Source: an uncultured Alteromonas sp.
Lineage (GTDB): Bacteria; Pseudomonadota; Gammaproteobacteria; Enterobacterales; Alteromonadaceae
Reading direction: 5' to 3'
DNA: 64,000 nucleotides
Assembly: GCF_913058315.1 (NCBI RefSeq)
Contig: NZ_CAJXQY010000002.1
Span: 1 to 64,000, forward strand
Positions 47,098 through 57,044 of this stretch are shown piece after piece; the stretch's first letter is position 1; the number at the start of each line of letters is the position of its first letter. Under the pieces are notes generated by a model. It was given only the letters and a program-made list of their open reading frames with translations. It did not search any database and was not told where the DNA came from. Made by a program: the position numbers and the translations under genes.

Positions 47098-48501
47098 GTG
47101 CTCAACGACATCGTTGCGTTTATTAATAATATTCTCTGGGGTAACGGCCAGGTTCTTATTTATATGCTGCTCATATGCGGCATATGGTTTACCGTCAAGC
47201 TCGGCGGTGTGCAAATTAAACACTTTGGCCATATGTTCAGTCTGCTGAAAGGCAGCACCACCAGCAATAAAGAAGGGATAAGTTCATTCCAGGCACTGTG
47301 TACCAGCCTCTCAGCACGCGTAGGTACAGGGAATCTGGCGGGCGTTGCGGTAGCCATTTCGCTGGGCGGCGCTGGCAGTATCTTCTGGATGTGGGTCATT
47401 GCTCTTCTCGGCATGGCAACCGGTTTTGCCGAAAGTGTGCTGGGCCAGTTGTACAAGGTTAAAGACGATCATGGCGAGTTTCGCGGTGGACCGGCCTATT
47501 ATATTAAGCAGGGGCTCAATAAAACCTGGCTTGCCGTAGCGTTTTCATTGTGCTTATTTCTGGGTTATGGCTTTATTTTTTCTGCCGTTCAGGCCAATAC
47601 TATTACCGATGCACTGAACGCCGCCTACGACATACCCACCAGCTATTCGGGTATGGCGATTATTGCCCTGGCAGCGCTGATTGTGGTGGGTGGTTTACGG
47701 GGTATTGCCCGGTTTGCTGAGTGGGTTGTGCCGTTCATGGGCATTAGTTATGTACTCGCCGCGTTACTGGTTTGTGCAATCAATATCACCGAGTTACCGG
47801 CCATGCTGATGAATATTATTCAATCGGCATTTGGTCTTCAGGAAGCCGGTGCAGGCGCTATGGGTGCCGCCGTGAAAAATGGTATTCAACGTGGTTTATA
47901 CTCCAACGAAGCAGGTTCTGGTAGCGTGCCTCATGCTGCAGCGAGTGCAGCGCCCAACCCTAACCACCCGGTTTCTCAGGGGTATATTCAAATGCTGGGC
48001 GTTTTCCTCGACACCATGGTGTTGTGTACCGCTACGGCATTTATTATTTTACTGGCCGGTGGCTCCAGCAGCGATCAGATGGAAGGTATCCGCCTGACCC
48101 AGTCAGCTATGGAAACGCACATTGGTGCCGGTGGTGCTGACTTTGTTGCCGCTGCCATTTGCTTCTTCTCGTTCACCTCGGTGGTGGCCAACTATGCTTA
48201 CGGCGAAAGTAACCTGCATATGTTCAAGCTCGATAATAAAATGGGCCGAATAGCCTACACCTGCGGTTATCTGGCCATGATATTCTGGGGCTCCATGGCG
48301 GCTTTACCCGAGGTCTGGGCGGCCGCCGATATGGCGCTGGGTTTGATGTCTGTCATCAATATTATTGCCATCATGTGGATGACACCCACTATTGTCAGTA
48401 TCAGCAAAGATTACTTTAATAAACGCGAACGCGGTGAAACACCGGAGTACAAAACCGGTGACTGTGAGATTCAGGGCAAAACCGAAGACGGCATCTGGTA
48501 A
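47098..48501 (+). CDS. Alanine/glycine:cation symporter, AGCS family
   Basis: This 467-residue protein has about eleven membrane helices and the AGCS pattern: GGVQIKHFGHMFSLLK, FQALCTSLSARVGTGNLAGVAVAISLGGAGSIFWMW and NGIQRGLYSNEAGSGSVPHAAASA. It imports alanine or glycine with sodium. The start is GTG, with CAGGAT upstream. A 12-bp hairpin lies in its leader, and a bidirectional terminator follows. Confidence 0.9.
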   Translation: MLNDIVAFINNILWGNGQVLIYMLLICGIWFTVKLGGVQIKHFGHMFSLLKGSTTSNKEGISSFQALCTSLSARVGTGNLAGVAVAISLGGAGSIFWMWVIALLGMATGFAESVLGQLYKVKDDHGEFRGGPAYYIKQGLNKTWLAVAFSLCLFLGYGFIFSAVQANTITDALNAAYDIPTSYSGMAIIALAALIVVGGLRGIARFAEWVVPFMGISYVLAALLVCAINITELPAMLMNIIQSAFGLQEAGAGAMGAAVKNGIQRGLYSNEAGSGSVPHAAASAAPNPNHPVSQGYIQMLGVFLDTMVLCTATAFIILLAGGSSSDQMEGIRLTQSAMETHIGAGGADFVAAAICFFSFTSVVANYAYGESNLHMFKLDNKMGRIAYTCGYLAMIFWGSMAALPEVWAAADMALGLMSVINIIAIMWMTPTIVSISKDYFNKRERGETPEYKTGDCEIQGKTEDGIW

Positions 48502-48507
48502 CTAAAT

Positions 48508-48534
48508 AGGGCCTGACTCATCAGGCCCTGTTTT
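48508..48534. terminator. Bidirectional terminator between convergent genes
   Basis: AGGGCCTGA-CTCA-TCAGGCCCT is a perfect 9-bp stem followed by GTTTT on the plus strand and preceded by an A/T-rich stretch on the other. It separates the symporter gene from the AhpD-like gene. Confidence 0.8.
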
Positions 48535-48536
48535 AC

Positions 48537-49085
48537 TCAGGCTGGATGCCACTCATACTTTGCAAACGCTTTATCCACGGGCGTATCGGCCAGGTGATTG
48601 ATGTAATTGCTCATCACCTTCTGCGCCAGGATCAAAATAATTTCCAGTAGTTGCTGCTTGGTGTAACCCACTTCGAAGAATGCAGCGAGTTGTACCGCAT
48701 CAGGGTTACCCCGGTCGACCAGAATGGCTTTAGTGGTTTCGCGCAGCACCTCGAGCTTGCCCGGCAGCGGGGTTTTATTGCGCAGAGCATCGGTGATGCT
48801 ATCGTCTACTTTCATACTTTTGGCAATACCGGTGTGTGCGGGTACGCAGTAGTGACAAGCGTGTTCAACATTTGCGGTTTGCCACACAACAGTGAGCTCT
48901 TCTGCACTGAATGACGTATTCTGTGCCTGAGTATGTAAAAATTTATAGCTCAGCAACACCGACGGTGACTCTGCCATGATCCCATGTAAATTGGGGATCA
49001 TGCCAAATGAAGCAATGGAGTCTTCCAGTAACGGCTGGGAAGCCTCAGGTGCGGTGTTCATTGTGTGAATGGTAAAATCTGTCAT
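48537..49085 (-). CDS. AhpD-like carboxymuconolactone decarboxylase-family protein
   Basis: This 182-residue helical protein has the peroxidase-type motif EHACHYCVPAHTGIAK, with Cys-x-x-Cys and a His four residues on (about residue 73-80), typical of AhpD-like proteins, which reduce peroxides or alkylhydroperoxidase partners. It begins with AAAGGA upstream of the ATG. It is divergent from a TetR gene, with two TetR-type palindromes between them, so this is probably its target. The true substrate is unknown. Confidence 0.85.
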   Translation of the reverse strand: MTDFTIHTMNTAPEASQPLLEDSIASFGMIPNLHGIMAESPSVLLSYKFLHTQAQNTSFSAEELTVVWQTANVEHACHYCVPAHTGIAKSMKVDDSITDALRNKTPLPGKLEVLRETTKAILVDRGNPDAVQLAAFFEVGYTKQQLLEIILILAQKVMSNYINHLADTPVDKAFAKYEWHPA

Positions 49086-49132
49086 AGCTGTCCTTTATTT
49101 TTGACGGGTGAAGTTTTACCATAGCGCCTGAA

Positions 49133-49170
49133 TGAACGATCGTTCAAGTTAAATTTGAGCGATCGTTCAA
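49133..49170. promoter_or_regulatory. Twin TetR-type operators
   Basis: TGAACGATCGTTCA (49133-49146) is a perfect 14-bp palindrome. TTGAGCGATCGTTCAA (49155-49170) repeats it with one mismatch. Their centres lie 23 bp apart, about two helical turns, so two TetR dimers could bind one face. They lie between the AhpD-like and TetR genes. Confidence 0.85.
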
Positions 49171-49193
49171 ATCATATGTTATAAGGTAGATGA

Positions 49194-49775
49194 ATGGGTT
49201 ATCCACGGGAACAAAGTATTCAACAGGCAACTGAGGTTTTTTGGCTTAAAGGCTATCTGGGCACCGGCATGCGCGACTTGCAGACAGCGATGGATAAACG
49301 GCCCGGCAGCATTTATTCGGCTTTCGGCAGTAAAGAGGGTCTTTATCTTGAAGTCCTCAACCACTATACCGACGTATTGCATGAGCAGATTATGGCGGTG
49401 GCAAACAGTGATAATACCTTGCAACAGCTGCGTGAATTTCTGCGCTCCCCTTTAACAGTGGACGACAGCGCCGCTCACAAAATTCAGTGTTTAATAGTCA
49501 AAACTCAGGCCGACTGGGCAGAATTGCCCGAAGGGGTTAAAAATGCGCTGCAAACGGCGCTGGCAAATTTACGCGAAGCCTTTAAGGCGGTCATTATCAA
49601 AGCGCAAAGTGTAGGCGAATTGCCCCGGGAACTGCCTGAAGAACGAGTGGCTATGTGGTTACAGGGCCAGTTTATTGCCCTGCGGACACTGGCAACCAGT
49701 GTGGCGTTACCAGCAAGCCTGACCTGGATGGCCGATAAAATTGTTTCTGACCTAACCGGAGACTGGGCACAGTAG
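49194..49775 (+). CDS. TetR family transcriptional regulator
   Basis: This 193-residue regulator has an N-terminal helix-turn-helix (IQQATEVFWLKGYLGTGMRDLQTAMDKRPGSIYSAFGSKEGLYLEVL, residues about 8-55), and a helical ligand domain with one Cys (IQCLIVKTQADW). That Cys could sense oxidants or electrophiles, which would suit the AhpD-like neighbour. AAGG precedes the ATG. It probably represses the divergent gene and itself. Confidence 0.9.
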   Translation: MGYPREQSIQQATEVFWLKGYLGTGMRDLQTAMDKRPGSIYSAFGSKEGLYLEVLNHYTDVLHEQIMAVANSDNTLQQLREFLRSPLTVDDSAAHKIQCLIVKTQADWAELPEGVKNALQTALANLREAFKAVIIKAQSVGELPRELPEERVAMWLQGQFIALRTLATSVALPASLTWMADKIVSDLTGDWAQ

Positions 49776-49803
49776 GCGCCAGGTGCCGGTATCCGCAACC
49801 GAT

Positions 49804-49980
49804 TTAAGTTACCAGCATCTTGATCAGTTGAGCAACCAGCAAAATCATCAACAATGGCCAGAACCAGCGGGTCAGTTTCGACATGTCCTCACCACTCATC
49901 CGCCATTTGGATTTTTCCAGCAATGGCACAATAACCACCAGTGCCAGAAATAAAATGCCAATAATATAAAGTATGGTCAT
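49804..49980 (-). CDS. Small two-helix membrane protein after ubiF
   Basis: This 58-residue protein has two membrane helices (TILYIIGILFLALVVIVPLL and WFWPLLMILLVAQLIKMLV) with a polar loop SGEDMSKLTR. Its ATG overlaps the ubiF stop by one base (TAATG), a classic sign of coupled translation. I do not recognise the family. The link to ubiF suggests it may work near the membrane-bound quinone-synthesis enzymes. Confidence 0.7.
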   Translation of the reverse strand: MTILYIIGILFLALVVIVPLLEKSKWRMSGEDMSKLTRWFWPLLMILLVAQLIKMLVT

Positions 49981-51152
49981 TAAGCTAATCCCATTGCGTA
50001 TTTGAGAACCTGAGCCTTCACCGGCCCGGTATGTTGCGCCACTTTTAGCAAGCCATTACGCAGCCATTTAAGCGGCGCATGATCATTACTGAAAGCGGTA
50101 TAAAAGCCATCCATTGCCGACATCATCAGCGCGTTGTCACGCTGGCGTGGTCGTTGGTAACCGGTATGTAAGCAAGCAGCAAAGTCCTCGCCGTTCGCCT
50201 GACCGTTGGCTGTTTGAGTCAACAGGCAAGCCACATCCTTAAACCCCAGATTTACGCCCTGCCCAGCCAACGGATTAATGGTATGCGCGGCGTCACCCAC
50301 CAGAATAATGCCGGGCATAATATAGTCACTGGCATGTCTTCTAATGAGGGTGAAAGCGGCTTTATTCAATACCGTAAAGTCATCACCCAAGGGCGGGAAG
50401 TCCTCTTCAATCGCTTGTTTCAGCTGTACCGAGGATAATTTTGACAATGCAGCCAGACGCTGCGGACTGTCATACCAGATAAGTGACGCATAATTGTCAT
50501 GCATAGGTAATAAAGCGCGGGGGCCAAGAGGCGTGAACTGTTGCCAGGTGCGGTCGGCTACCGGTTCGGTAAATTCAACAACAATTCCCATGGCTTGCTG
50601 CGCATACTGCCAGCCTGATATGCCAATACCGCTAAGCTGACGTACCTGGGATTCGGCCCCATCGGCACCAATCAGCCATTTTGCACAAATTTCTTCACCG
50701 CCTTCCAGGGTAATGGCCACCGGCTCATTATCATTCGCCGGGCGAGCTATCGCACTGATGTGCGCCGGCGAAAACCAACTGACATTACTAAACGCTTTTA
50801 ACGCTTGATGGCATCCCAGTTGGACCAGGCGGTTTTCCACAAAATACCCCAGGCGCTCAAAACCGGCGTCACTGGCTATAAAGTCGGTACGGCAATCCGG
50901 CCGTTCCCATACTGATAACTCGCTGTAGGAACGCACCCGCATGGCTTCAATGTGCTGCCAGGCACCGAGCGCCTTCAACAAGTCTACGGATGCCACGCTG
51001 ATGGCCGACATGCGCAGATCCGGCGGTTGCCCGGCAGCGAAAGGCTGCGGCGGACGCTGTTCTATAATCGCGACCTGATAACCCTGCTGTGCCAGGCCCA
51101 AAGCGGTGGCCGCGCCAACCATGCCAGCGCCATTAATACAAAAATCAAACAT
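49980..51152 (-). CDS. ubiF: Ubiquinone biosynthesis hydroxylase UbiF/UbiH type
   Basis: This 390-residue flavin monooxygenase has the FAD-binding GAGMVGAATALGLAQQGYQVAIIEQ at the N-terminus, IGADGAESQVR, and GDAAHTINPLAGQGVNLGFKDV near the C-terminus. It belongs to the UbiH/UbiF/VisC family of hydroxylases that act on the benzoquinone ring of ubiquinone. Its place beside and divergent from miaB is that of E. coli ubiF, which supports the symbol over ubiH. Confidence 0.88.
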   Translation of the reverse strand: MFDFCINGAGMVGAATALGLAQQGYQVAIIEQRPPQPFAAGQPPDLRMSAISVASVDLLKALGAWQHIEAMRVRSYSELSVWERPDCRTDFIASDAGFERLGYFVENRLVQLGCHQALKAFSNVSWFSPAHISAIARPANDNEPVAITLEGGEEICAKWLIGADGAESQVRQLSGIGISGWQYAQQAMGIVVEFTEPVADRTWQQFTPLGPRALLPMHDNYASLIWYDSPQRLAALSKLSSVQLKQAIEEDFPPLGDDFTVLNKAAFTLIRRHASDYIMPGIILVGDAAHTINPLAGQGVNLGFKDVACLLTQTANGQANGEDFAACLHTGYQRPRQRDNALMMSAMDGFYTAFSNDHAPLKWLRNGLLKVAQHTGPVKAQVLKYAMGLA

Positions 51153-51469
51153 ATAGGAACCCTGTTTATGTTCAGCGATTATGCCCGAACTCGCGGGCTA
51201 ATTCTAATACCAATCCGTATAGACAATTGTTACACAAGCGCGTTATATCAGTGTGTTAGCAATAAATCATGGATTTTAAACTGTTACGTAAACTTGCCTT
51301 GGGCTGGATCGAAAAAGCGCTAAAATCCCACTCAGACCGGCTCACAAGGGTAGCGATCGGGGTTTATAACAGTTAAAATACGCGGCTATTTTGACCAAAA
51401 TCGCTGCGCGCCGTGGATTGCCCTATGCAAACCCCTTTTTGCGCCAGCCTAACGTGATTATTAAATGTT
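51153..51469. other. ubiF-miaB divergent intergenic region
   Basis: This 317-bp gap carries no coding frame that I support. It holds a CTAATACCAATCCGTATAG word, close to a dispersed repeat word common in alteromonads and shewanellas (memory). A likely miaB promoter is TTGGGC (51299-51304), 16-bp spacer, TAAAAT (51321-51326). Other hexamers are possible. Confidence 0.45.
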
Positions 51470-52906
51470 ATGAGTAAAAAGCTGTACATCAAAACCTGGG
51501 GTTGCCAGATGAATGAGTATGATTCGGAAAAAATGGCCGATCTGCTCGATTCAACTCACGGGTATACGCTGGCTGAAGAAGCGGAGCAGGCCGATGTTAT
51601 TTTGCTCAACACCTGCTCTATCCGCGAAAAAGCTCAGGAAAAAGTGTTCCATCAACTGGGCCGCTGGAAGAATCTGAAAAAGACTAACCCGGATCTGATC
51701 ATTGGTGTGGGCGGCTGTGTGGCCTCACAGGAAGGCGATCATATTCGTCAGCGCGCGCCTTTTGTTGATGTGATTTTCGGTCCGCAAACCCTGCATCGTT
51801 TGCCCGAGATGATTAATCAAATCCAGGCTGGCGAAACGGCTGTTGTGGATGTCAGCTTCCCCGAAATCGAAAAATTCGACCGCCTGCCAGAGCCCCGCGC
51901 AGAAGGCCCAACCGCATTCGTATCGATTATGGAAGGCTGTTCCAAGTACTGCAGTTTCTGTGTGGTGCCTTATACCCGTGGCGAAGAAGTCAGCCGCCCG
52001 GTGGATGACGTGTTGCTGGAAGTCGCCCAACTGGCGGAACAAGGCGTACGGGAAGTCAATCTGCTTGGCCAGAATGTGAATGCTTTCCGTGGTGAACACC
52101 ACGACGGCAGTGTTTGCCGTTTTGCAGAATTGCTGGAATTGATTGCTGCCATTGATGGTATCGACCGAATTCGATACACCACGTCGCATCCGGTGGAATT
52201 TACCGACGATATTATTGCGGTTTACGAAACGGTGCCAGAGCTGGTTGATCACCTGCACCTGCCGGTGCAAAGTGGCTCAGACCGTATTCTGAATTTAATG
52301 AAACGTGGTCACACGGCCCTTGAATATAAATCAAAGATCCGCAAATTACGTAAAGTGCGCCCGAATATCAGCATGTCATCAGACTTTATTATCGGCTTTC
52401 CCGGTGAAACCGATGCTGACTTTGAAGCCACGATGGATTTAATTCAGGCGGTCGATTATGACCTGAGTTTCAGCTTTATTTACTCGGCGCGTCCGGGGAC
52501 TCCGGCGGCGGATGCGGTGGATGATGTAAGTGAAGATGCCAAAAAACAACGTCTTTATTTATTGCAGCAACGTATTAATCAGCAGGCACTGCGCATTGCC
52601 CGCAACATGCTGGATACCGAGCAACGCATTCTGGTGGAAGGCCCATCGAAAAAAGACATAATGGAGTTACAGGGGCGTACCGAAAATAACCGTGTGGTTA
52701 ACTTCCCGGGCACGCCGGATATGATAGGTGAGTTTGTGGATGTCAAAATCACCGATGTATTCAGTAACTCATTGCGTGGTGAAGTGGTTCGTCGTGAGGC
52801 CGATATGGGCCTGCGCGTTGCCGTATCACCACAAAGTATATTAGCCCGGCATCAGGCAGAGTTACCTGATGAACTTGGCGTAACCCAATTTCAACCTTCA
52901 ATTTAA
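51470..52906 (+). CDS. miaB: tRNA-2-methylthio-N6-dimethylallyladenosine synthase MiaB
   Basis: This 478-residue radical SAM enzyme has the UPF0004 N-terminal domain ([19 protein letters not shown], with CSIREKA and GGCVASQEG cysteines), the radical SAM CxxxCxxC in [16 protein letters not shown] (about residue 157), and a C-terminal TRAM domain (about 370-440). It adds the methylthio group to i6A37 of tRNAs. It heads the miaB-ybeZ-ybeY-corC-lnt gene series. Confidence 0.97.
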   Translation: MSKKLYIKTWGCQMNEYDSEKMADLLDSTHGYTLAEEAEQADVILLNTCSIREKAQEKVFHQLGRWKNLKKTNPDLIIGVGGCVASQEGDHIRQRAPFVDVIFGPQTLHRLPEMINQIQAGETAVVDVSFPEIEKFDRLPEPRAEGPTAFVSIMEGCSKYCSFCVVPYTRGEEVSRPVDDVLLEVAQLAEQGVREVNLLGQNVNAFRGEHHDGSVCRFAELLELIAAIDGIDRIRYTTSHPVEFTDDIIAVYETVPELVDHLHLPVQSGSDRILNLMKRGHTALEYKSKIRKLRKVRPNISMSSDFIIGFPGETDADFEATMDLIQAVDYDLSFSFIYSARPGTPAADAVDDVSEDAKKQRLYLLQQRINQQALRIARNMLDTEQRILVEGPSKKDIMELQGRTENNRVVNFPGTPDMIGEFVDVKITDVFSNSLRGEVVRREADMGLRVAVSPQSILARHQAELPDELGVTQFQPSI

Positions 52907-52922
52907 GAGGCAGTAAAGCAAC

Positions 52923-53975
52923 TTGAGTAAACTGGTAAGTAATGAAGTAGTCCTGGAACCGGAAGATAATAAACGGTTGTCCAGTTTGTGCGGCCCGTTT
53001 GACGACAACATCAAGCAAATTGAACGTCGTCTGGGCGTCGAGATCACCTACCGCAACAACTTCTTTAAGATTGTTGGGGAGCCTCAACAAACCAATGGGG
53101 CTGTTGAATTACTCAAGTTACTGTATATCGAGACACAGCCGGTGAAAGGCCTGGTGCCGGATTTACCGCCCGAGCAGGTTCATCTTGCCATTCAGGAAGC
53201 CAATTGCCTGGAACGTGAGGAATCCGGCCAGTACGGCAGGGAAATTAATATCAAAACCAAGCGTGGCGTGATCAAACCACGTAATCCGCATCAGGCGCAA
53301 TATGTAGCCAATGTGGTTAATCACGATATTACCTTTGGCATTGGACCGGCGGGAACCGGCAAAACCTACCTTGCAGTTGCTTGTGCAGTAGACGCCCTGG
53401 AGCGTCAGGAAGTGCGTCGTATTCTGCTCACCCGCCCGGCAGTAGAAGCCGGCGAGAAACTCGGTTTTCTGCCTGGCGATCTCTCTCAGAAGGTCGACCC
53501 CTACCTGCGCCCCCTTTACGATGCCCTGTTTGAAATGATGGGTTTCGAAAAAGTAGAAAAGCTCATGGAACGCAACGTTATTGAAGTAGCTCCGCTGGCA
53601 TACATGCGCGGCCGTACGCTCAATGATGCGTTTATTATTCTAGATGAAAGCCAGAATACCACCGTGGAACAGATGAAAATGTTTCTGACGCGTATCGGCT
53701 TTAACTCTCAGGCGGTTATTACCGGCGATATCACCCAGGTAGATTTACCCCGAGGTGCACGCTCAGGTCTGCGCCACGCGATTAATGTACTGCAGGATGT
53801 GAATGATATCTCGTTTAATTTCTTCACCGCTGGCGATGTAGTACGTCACCCGGTTGTTGCCCGTATTGTGCAGGCTTATGAAGATTACGACGCTGAGCAG
53901 GAACGCATTCGGATTGCAAAAAAGGCTGCCCAGGAACAGGAAAAGCAAGACAAGTCTGATGAGAGTGACGATTAA
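52923..53975 (+). CDS. ybeZ: PhoH-like ATPase YbeZ
   Basis: This 350-residue protein has the PhoH domain with Walker A GPAGTGKTYLA (about residue 140) and Walker B FIILDESQN. The N-terminal about 100 residues contain a KH-like region. YbeZ associates with YbeY in RNA metabolism (recalled). The start is TTG, with GAGG upstream. Its stop abuts the ybeY start. Confidence 0.93.
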   Translation: MSKLVSNEVVLEPEDNKRLSSLCGPFDDNIKQIERRLGVEITYRNNFFKIVGEPQQTNGAVELLKLLYIETQPVKGLVPDLPPEQVHLAIQEANCLEREESGQYGREINIKTKRGVIKPRNPHQAQYVANVVNHDITFGIGPAGTGKTYLAVACAVDALERQEVRRILLTRPAVEAGEKLGFLPGDLSQKVDPYLRPLYDALFEMMGFEKVEKLMERNVIEVAPLAYMRGRTLNDAFIILDESQNTTVEQMKMFLTRIGFNSQAVITGDITQVDLPRGARSGLRHAINVLQDVNDISFNFFTAGDVVRHPVVARIVQAYEDYDAEQERIRIAKKAAQEQEKQDKSDESDD

Positions 53976-54449
53976 GTGAGCGCCATTGTAGATTACCAGC
54001 AGGCCTATGAGGGCGACGCTGAACTGATTGCTTCGATACCAGACGAAGCCCAGCTTACTGCGTGGGCTTCATTGGTGCTAAATCACCTTAAGACGGGTGA
54101 AAAAGAGATCACCGTGCGGTTTGTCGGCAACGAGGAATCACAAACGTTGAATCACGAATATCGCGGCAAGGACAAGCCTACGAATGTGTTATCCTTCCCG
54201 TTTGAGTGCCCGCCAGAAGTGCCTCTCAACCTGCTGGGGGACCTGGTGATTTGCGTGCCGGTAATCGCCGCAGAAGCGGCTGAGCAGCACAAACAAATTG
54301 GCGATCATTACGCTCATATGATGATTCACGGTACGTTGCATTTACTGGGGTATGATCATATTGAAGAGGCAGAGGCCGACGCCATGGAGCAACTTGAAAT
54401 TGCTCTGTTAGCCAAATTATCCATTGACGACCCGTATCAAGACGATTAA
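53976..54449 (+). CDS. ybeY: rRNA-processing endoribonuclease YbeY
   Basis: This 157-residue metalloprotein has the zinc-binding HGTLHLLGYDH motif, which is the UPF0054 signature. YbeY matures 16S rRNA 3' ends and takes part in ribosome quality control. It starts with GTG immediately after the ybeZ TAA, so translation is coupled. Confidence 0.95.
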   Translation: MSAIVDYQQAYEGDAELIASIPDEAQLTAWASLVLNHLKTGEKEITVRFVGNEESQTLNHEYRGKDKPTNVLSFPFECPPEVPLNLLGDLVICVPVIAAEAAEQHKQIGDHYAHMMIHGTLHLLGYDHIEEAEADAMEQLEIALLAKLSIDDPYQDD

Positions 54450-54549
54450 CTTTGCAAAAGACGCAGACGCTTTTTCATTGTTCATGCGGGCCGTAAAGCC
54501 ATAAATAAACAAGAAACAGACCCTATAACGCTAATTAGACACGGACATT

Positions 54550-55413
54550 ATGAGCGACGATAACCCCCACTCTACCAACGGCTCCTCGGGAAAAAGCTGG
54601 TTTGATAAACTGAAGCTGTCATTCTCCGGAGAGCCGCAAAGTAAAGAAGACCTGGTTGAGGTCATCACTGAAGCCGAACAACGAGAGCTGATTGACCCTC
54701 AAACCAGAGAAATGATCGAAGGCGTTATCGGCGTCAACGAAATGCGGGTAAGAGACATTATGATCCCGCGCGCTCAAATGGTCACCATCGATATTGACCA
54801 GCCGGTTGAAGAATTTTTACCTGTCATGCTCGACAGTGCACACTCCAGATTCCCCGTAATCAATGAAGATAAAGATCACATCGAAGGCATCTTACTGGCC
54901 AAAGATCTGCTCCGCTATGCATTTATTAATAACGACGATCAGACCTTTCATTTACGTGATGTATTGCGCCCGGCCGTCATCGTCCCCGAAAGTAAACGGG
55001 TAGATGTACTGTTAAAAGAGTTCCGTCAGCAACGTTATCACATGGCCATCGTAGTCGATGAATACGGCGGTGTTTCAGGCCTGGTAACCATTGAAGATAT
55101 ACTGGAGCTGATTGTTGGTGAAATTGAAGACGAATATGATTTGGAAGAAGATGGTACCGATGATATTCGCCCGCTGAATAAATATACCTACTCAGTAAAA
55201 GCACTGGTGCCGGTAGACGAATTTAACCGTTTCTTTGAGACTAAATTCAGCGAAGAAGAAGCCGACACCATTGGCGGCATTGTGTTGAAAGCCTTTGGCC
55301 ACATGCCTGCCACCAGCGATGAAATTGTTATCGACAATATCCAGTTTAAAATCACCAACTCGGATAAACGCCGGTTGATGCAACTGAAAGTGACCCTGCC
55401 AGACCTGGAGTAA
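54550..55413 (+). CDS. corC: CBS-domain magnesium/cobalt efflux protein CorC
   Basis: This 287-residue cytoplasmic protein has two CBS domains (about residues 65-190, RDIMIPRAQMVTID and VDEYGGVSGLVTIEDILELIVGEIEDE) and the C-terminal CorC/HlyC domain (about 205-287, with DTIGGIVLKAFGHMP). It matches YbeX/CorC in the E. coli order before lnt. The function in Mg/Co efflux is inferred from genetics in Salmonella. Confidence 0.93.
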   Translation: MSDDNPHSTNGSSGKSWFDKLKLSFSGEPQSKEDLVEVITEAEQRELIDPQTREMIEGVIGVNEMRVRDIMIPRAQMVTIDIDQPVEEFLPVMLDSAHSRFPVINEDKDHIEGILLAKDLLRYAFINNDDQTFHLRDVLRPAVIVPESKRVDVLLKEFRQQRYHMAIVVDEYGGVSGLVTIEDILELIVGEIEDEYDLEEDGTDDIRPLNKYTYSVKALVPVDEFNRFFETKFSEEEADTIGGIVLKAFGHMPATSDEIVIDNIQFKITNSDKRRLMQLKVTLPDLE

Positions 55414-55418
55414 TTGGC

Positions 55419-56942
55419 TTGAGAAAGTGGCTTCCTTTAGTGCTGGTCCTGTTGGCCGGCACGTCGTTAACTATGGCCTATGCCCCTTTCGATTTATGGC
55501 TTATTACGCCTGTCGCTCTGGTGGTGGCGCTACGTCAATTACTCCTTACTGATACCCTTAAAAAAGCGTTCTGGCTGGGCTGGACCTTTGGTCTGGGTTG
55601 GTTTGGCGCCGGAGTAAGCTGGGTGCATGTGAGTATTGCCGACTTTGGCGGTATGCCACTCATTGCTTCAGTGCTGATGATGTTTTTATTAAGCGCTTAT
55701 CTGGCGCTGTTTCCCGCCATCAGTTTTTACCTTGCCAAACGGTTTGTAAAGCCGGCCCTGCTGCCGCTATTGCTGCCGGCTATCTGGTTTTCGGCAGAAT
55801 GGCTCAGAAGCTGGTTTCTGAGCGGCTTCCCGTGGTTGTCATTAGGGTATAGCCAGCTCGACAGTCCACTGGCCGGCTGGTTACCTGTAATAGGTGAAAC
55901 CGGTTTGACCTGGCTGTTAATTGCCATTGTCAGCTCTCTGGCCTGCGCCACCGTCACCAAACGTTTTTTACAGGCCATTGTTGTTACCGGCACGCTAACA
56001 ATTGCGGCGCTGCTGCTAAATACGGTTAACTGGGTCGAGCCGTCTGAGCCGGTGTCGATTGGCATGGCCCAGGGCAACATTGCGCAGTCGTTGCGCTGGG
56101 TGCCCGAGCAGGATGCGCCCACTATGAATACCTACCGGGCGCTTACCGACCTGATATGGGATAACGACATCATCATCTGGCCTGAAGCAGCCATTCCCAA
56201 ACTGGAAATGCTCGCTCAGGACTTCATTATAGAGATGAACGATGAAGCTTCCCGGCACAACACGGCCATTATCACCGGCATCGTCAATTACAATTTTGAA
56301 AGTCAGGAAGCCTGGAATAATCTGATCGTTCTGGGGAATGCCCGCCCTGACGATAACCAGGGGCAGTACCGTTATTTTCACGGCAATCGATACGCCAAAC
56401 ACCACCTGTTGCCAATCGGTGAATTCGTGCCATTTGAGGACTTATTGAGGCCACTGGCGCCCCTGTTTGACCTCCCGATGTCATCGTTTAATCGCGGCGA
56501 ATTTCAGCAGCCTAACCTGCTTGCCAATGGTCTGCATCTGGCCCCGGCCATCTGTTTTGAAATTGCCTTTCCGCGGCAGGTAAGAGCTAACCTGTACGCC
56601 AACACGGATTTTATTATTACCGTGAGCAACGATGCCTGGTTTGGCCGTTCCCACGGCCCGGCCCAGCATTTACAAATTGCCCGAATGCGGGCTAAAGAGC
56701 TGGGTATTGGCGTGATCCGCTCTACCAATAACGGTATATCGGCCTTTATCGACCATCAGGGAAAAGTGGTTGCGCAGTTGCCGCAGTTTGAAACTGCCGC
56801 TCTATCAGCCAGGCTACCAACCGTCTCAGGCAGCACCCCCTACCGTCGTTGGGGCGATTTTCCAATGTGGATGTTAACCGCTTTGCTTGGCGTGGTTTTC
56901 CTCATTATTAAACTGCGCGAGCGCGGCAGTCAGACCCATTAA
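55419..56942 (+). CDS. lnt: Apolipoprotein N-acyltransferase Lnt
   Basis: This 507-residue enzyme has about six membrane segments at the N-terminus and a periplasmic nitrilase domain (about residues 215-470). The nitrilase triad is visible as Glu in IIWPEAAIPK, a Lys in the next strand and Cys in APAICFEIAFP. It N-acylates lipoproteins in the last maturation step. The start is TTG, overlapping no gene, six bases after corC. Confidence 0.95.
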   Translation: MRKWLPLVLVLLAGTSLTMAYAPFDLWLITPVALVVALRQLLLTDTLKKAFWLGWTFGLGWFGAGVSWVHVSIADFGGMPLIASVLMMFLLSAYLALFPAISFYLAKRFVKPALLPLLLPAIWFSAEWLRSWFLSGFPWLSLGYSQLDSPLAGWLPVIGETGLTWLLIAIVSSLACATVTKRFLQAIVVTGTLTIAALLLNTVNWVEPSEPVSIGMAQGNIAQSLRWVPEQDAPTMNTYRALTDLIWDNDIIIWPEAAIPKLEMLAQDFIIEMNDEASRHNTAIITGIVNYNFESQEAWNNLIVLGNARPDDNQGQYRYFHGNRYAKHHLLPIGEFVPFEDLLRPLAPLFDLPMSSFNRGEFQQPNLLANGLHLAPAICFEIAFPRQVRANLYANTDFIITVSNDAWFGRSHGPAQHLQIARMRAKELGIGVIRSTNNGISAFIDHQGKVVAQLPQFETAALSARLPTVSGSTPYRRWGDFPMWMLTALLGVVFLIIKLRERGSQTH

Positions 56943-57044
56943 GGTTTCCTCGCGCAATAGCGCTGCTTAATCGCGAATAAACTATACCTTGCGCTGGCTA
57001 ACTGCTAGGTTTGTACCTTAAGCTTTAACATTCCAGAGTATTCA

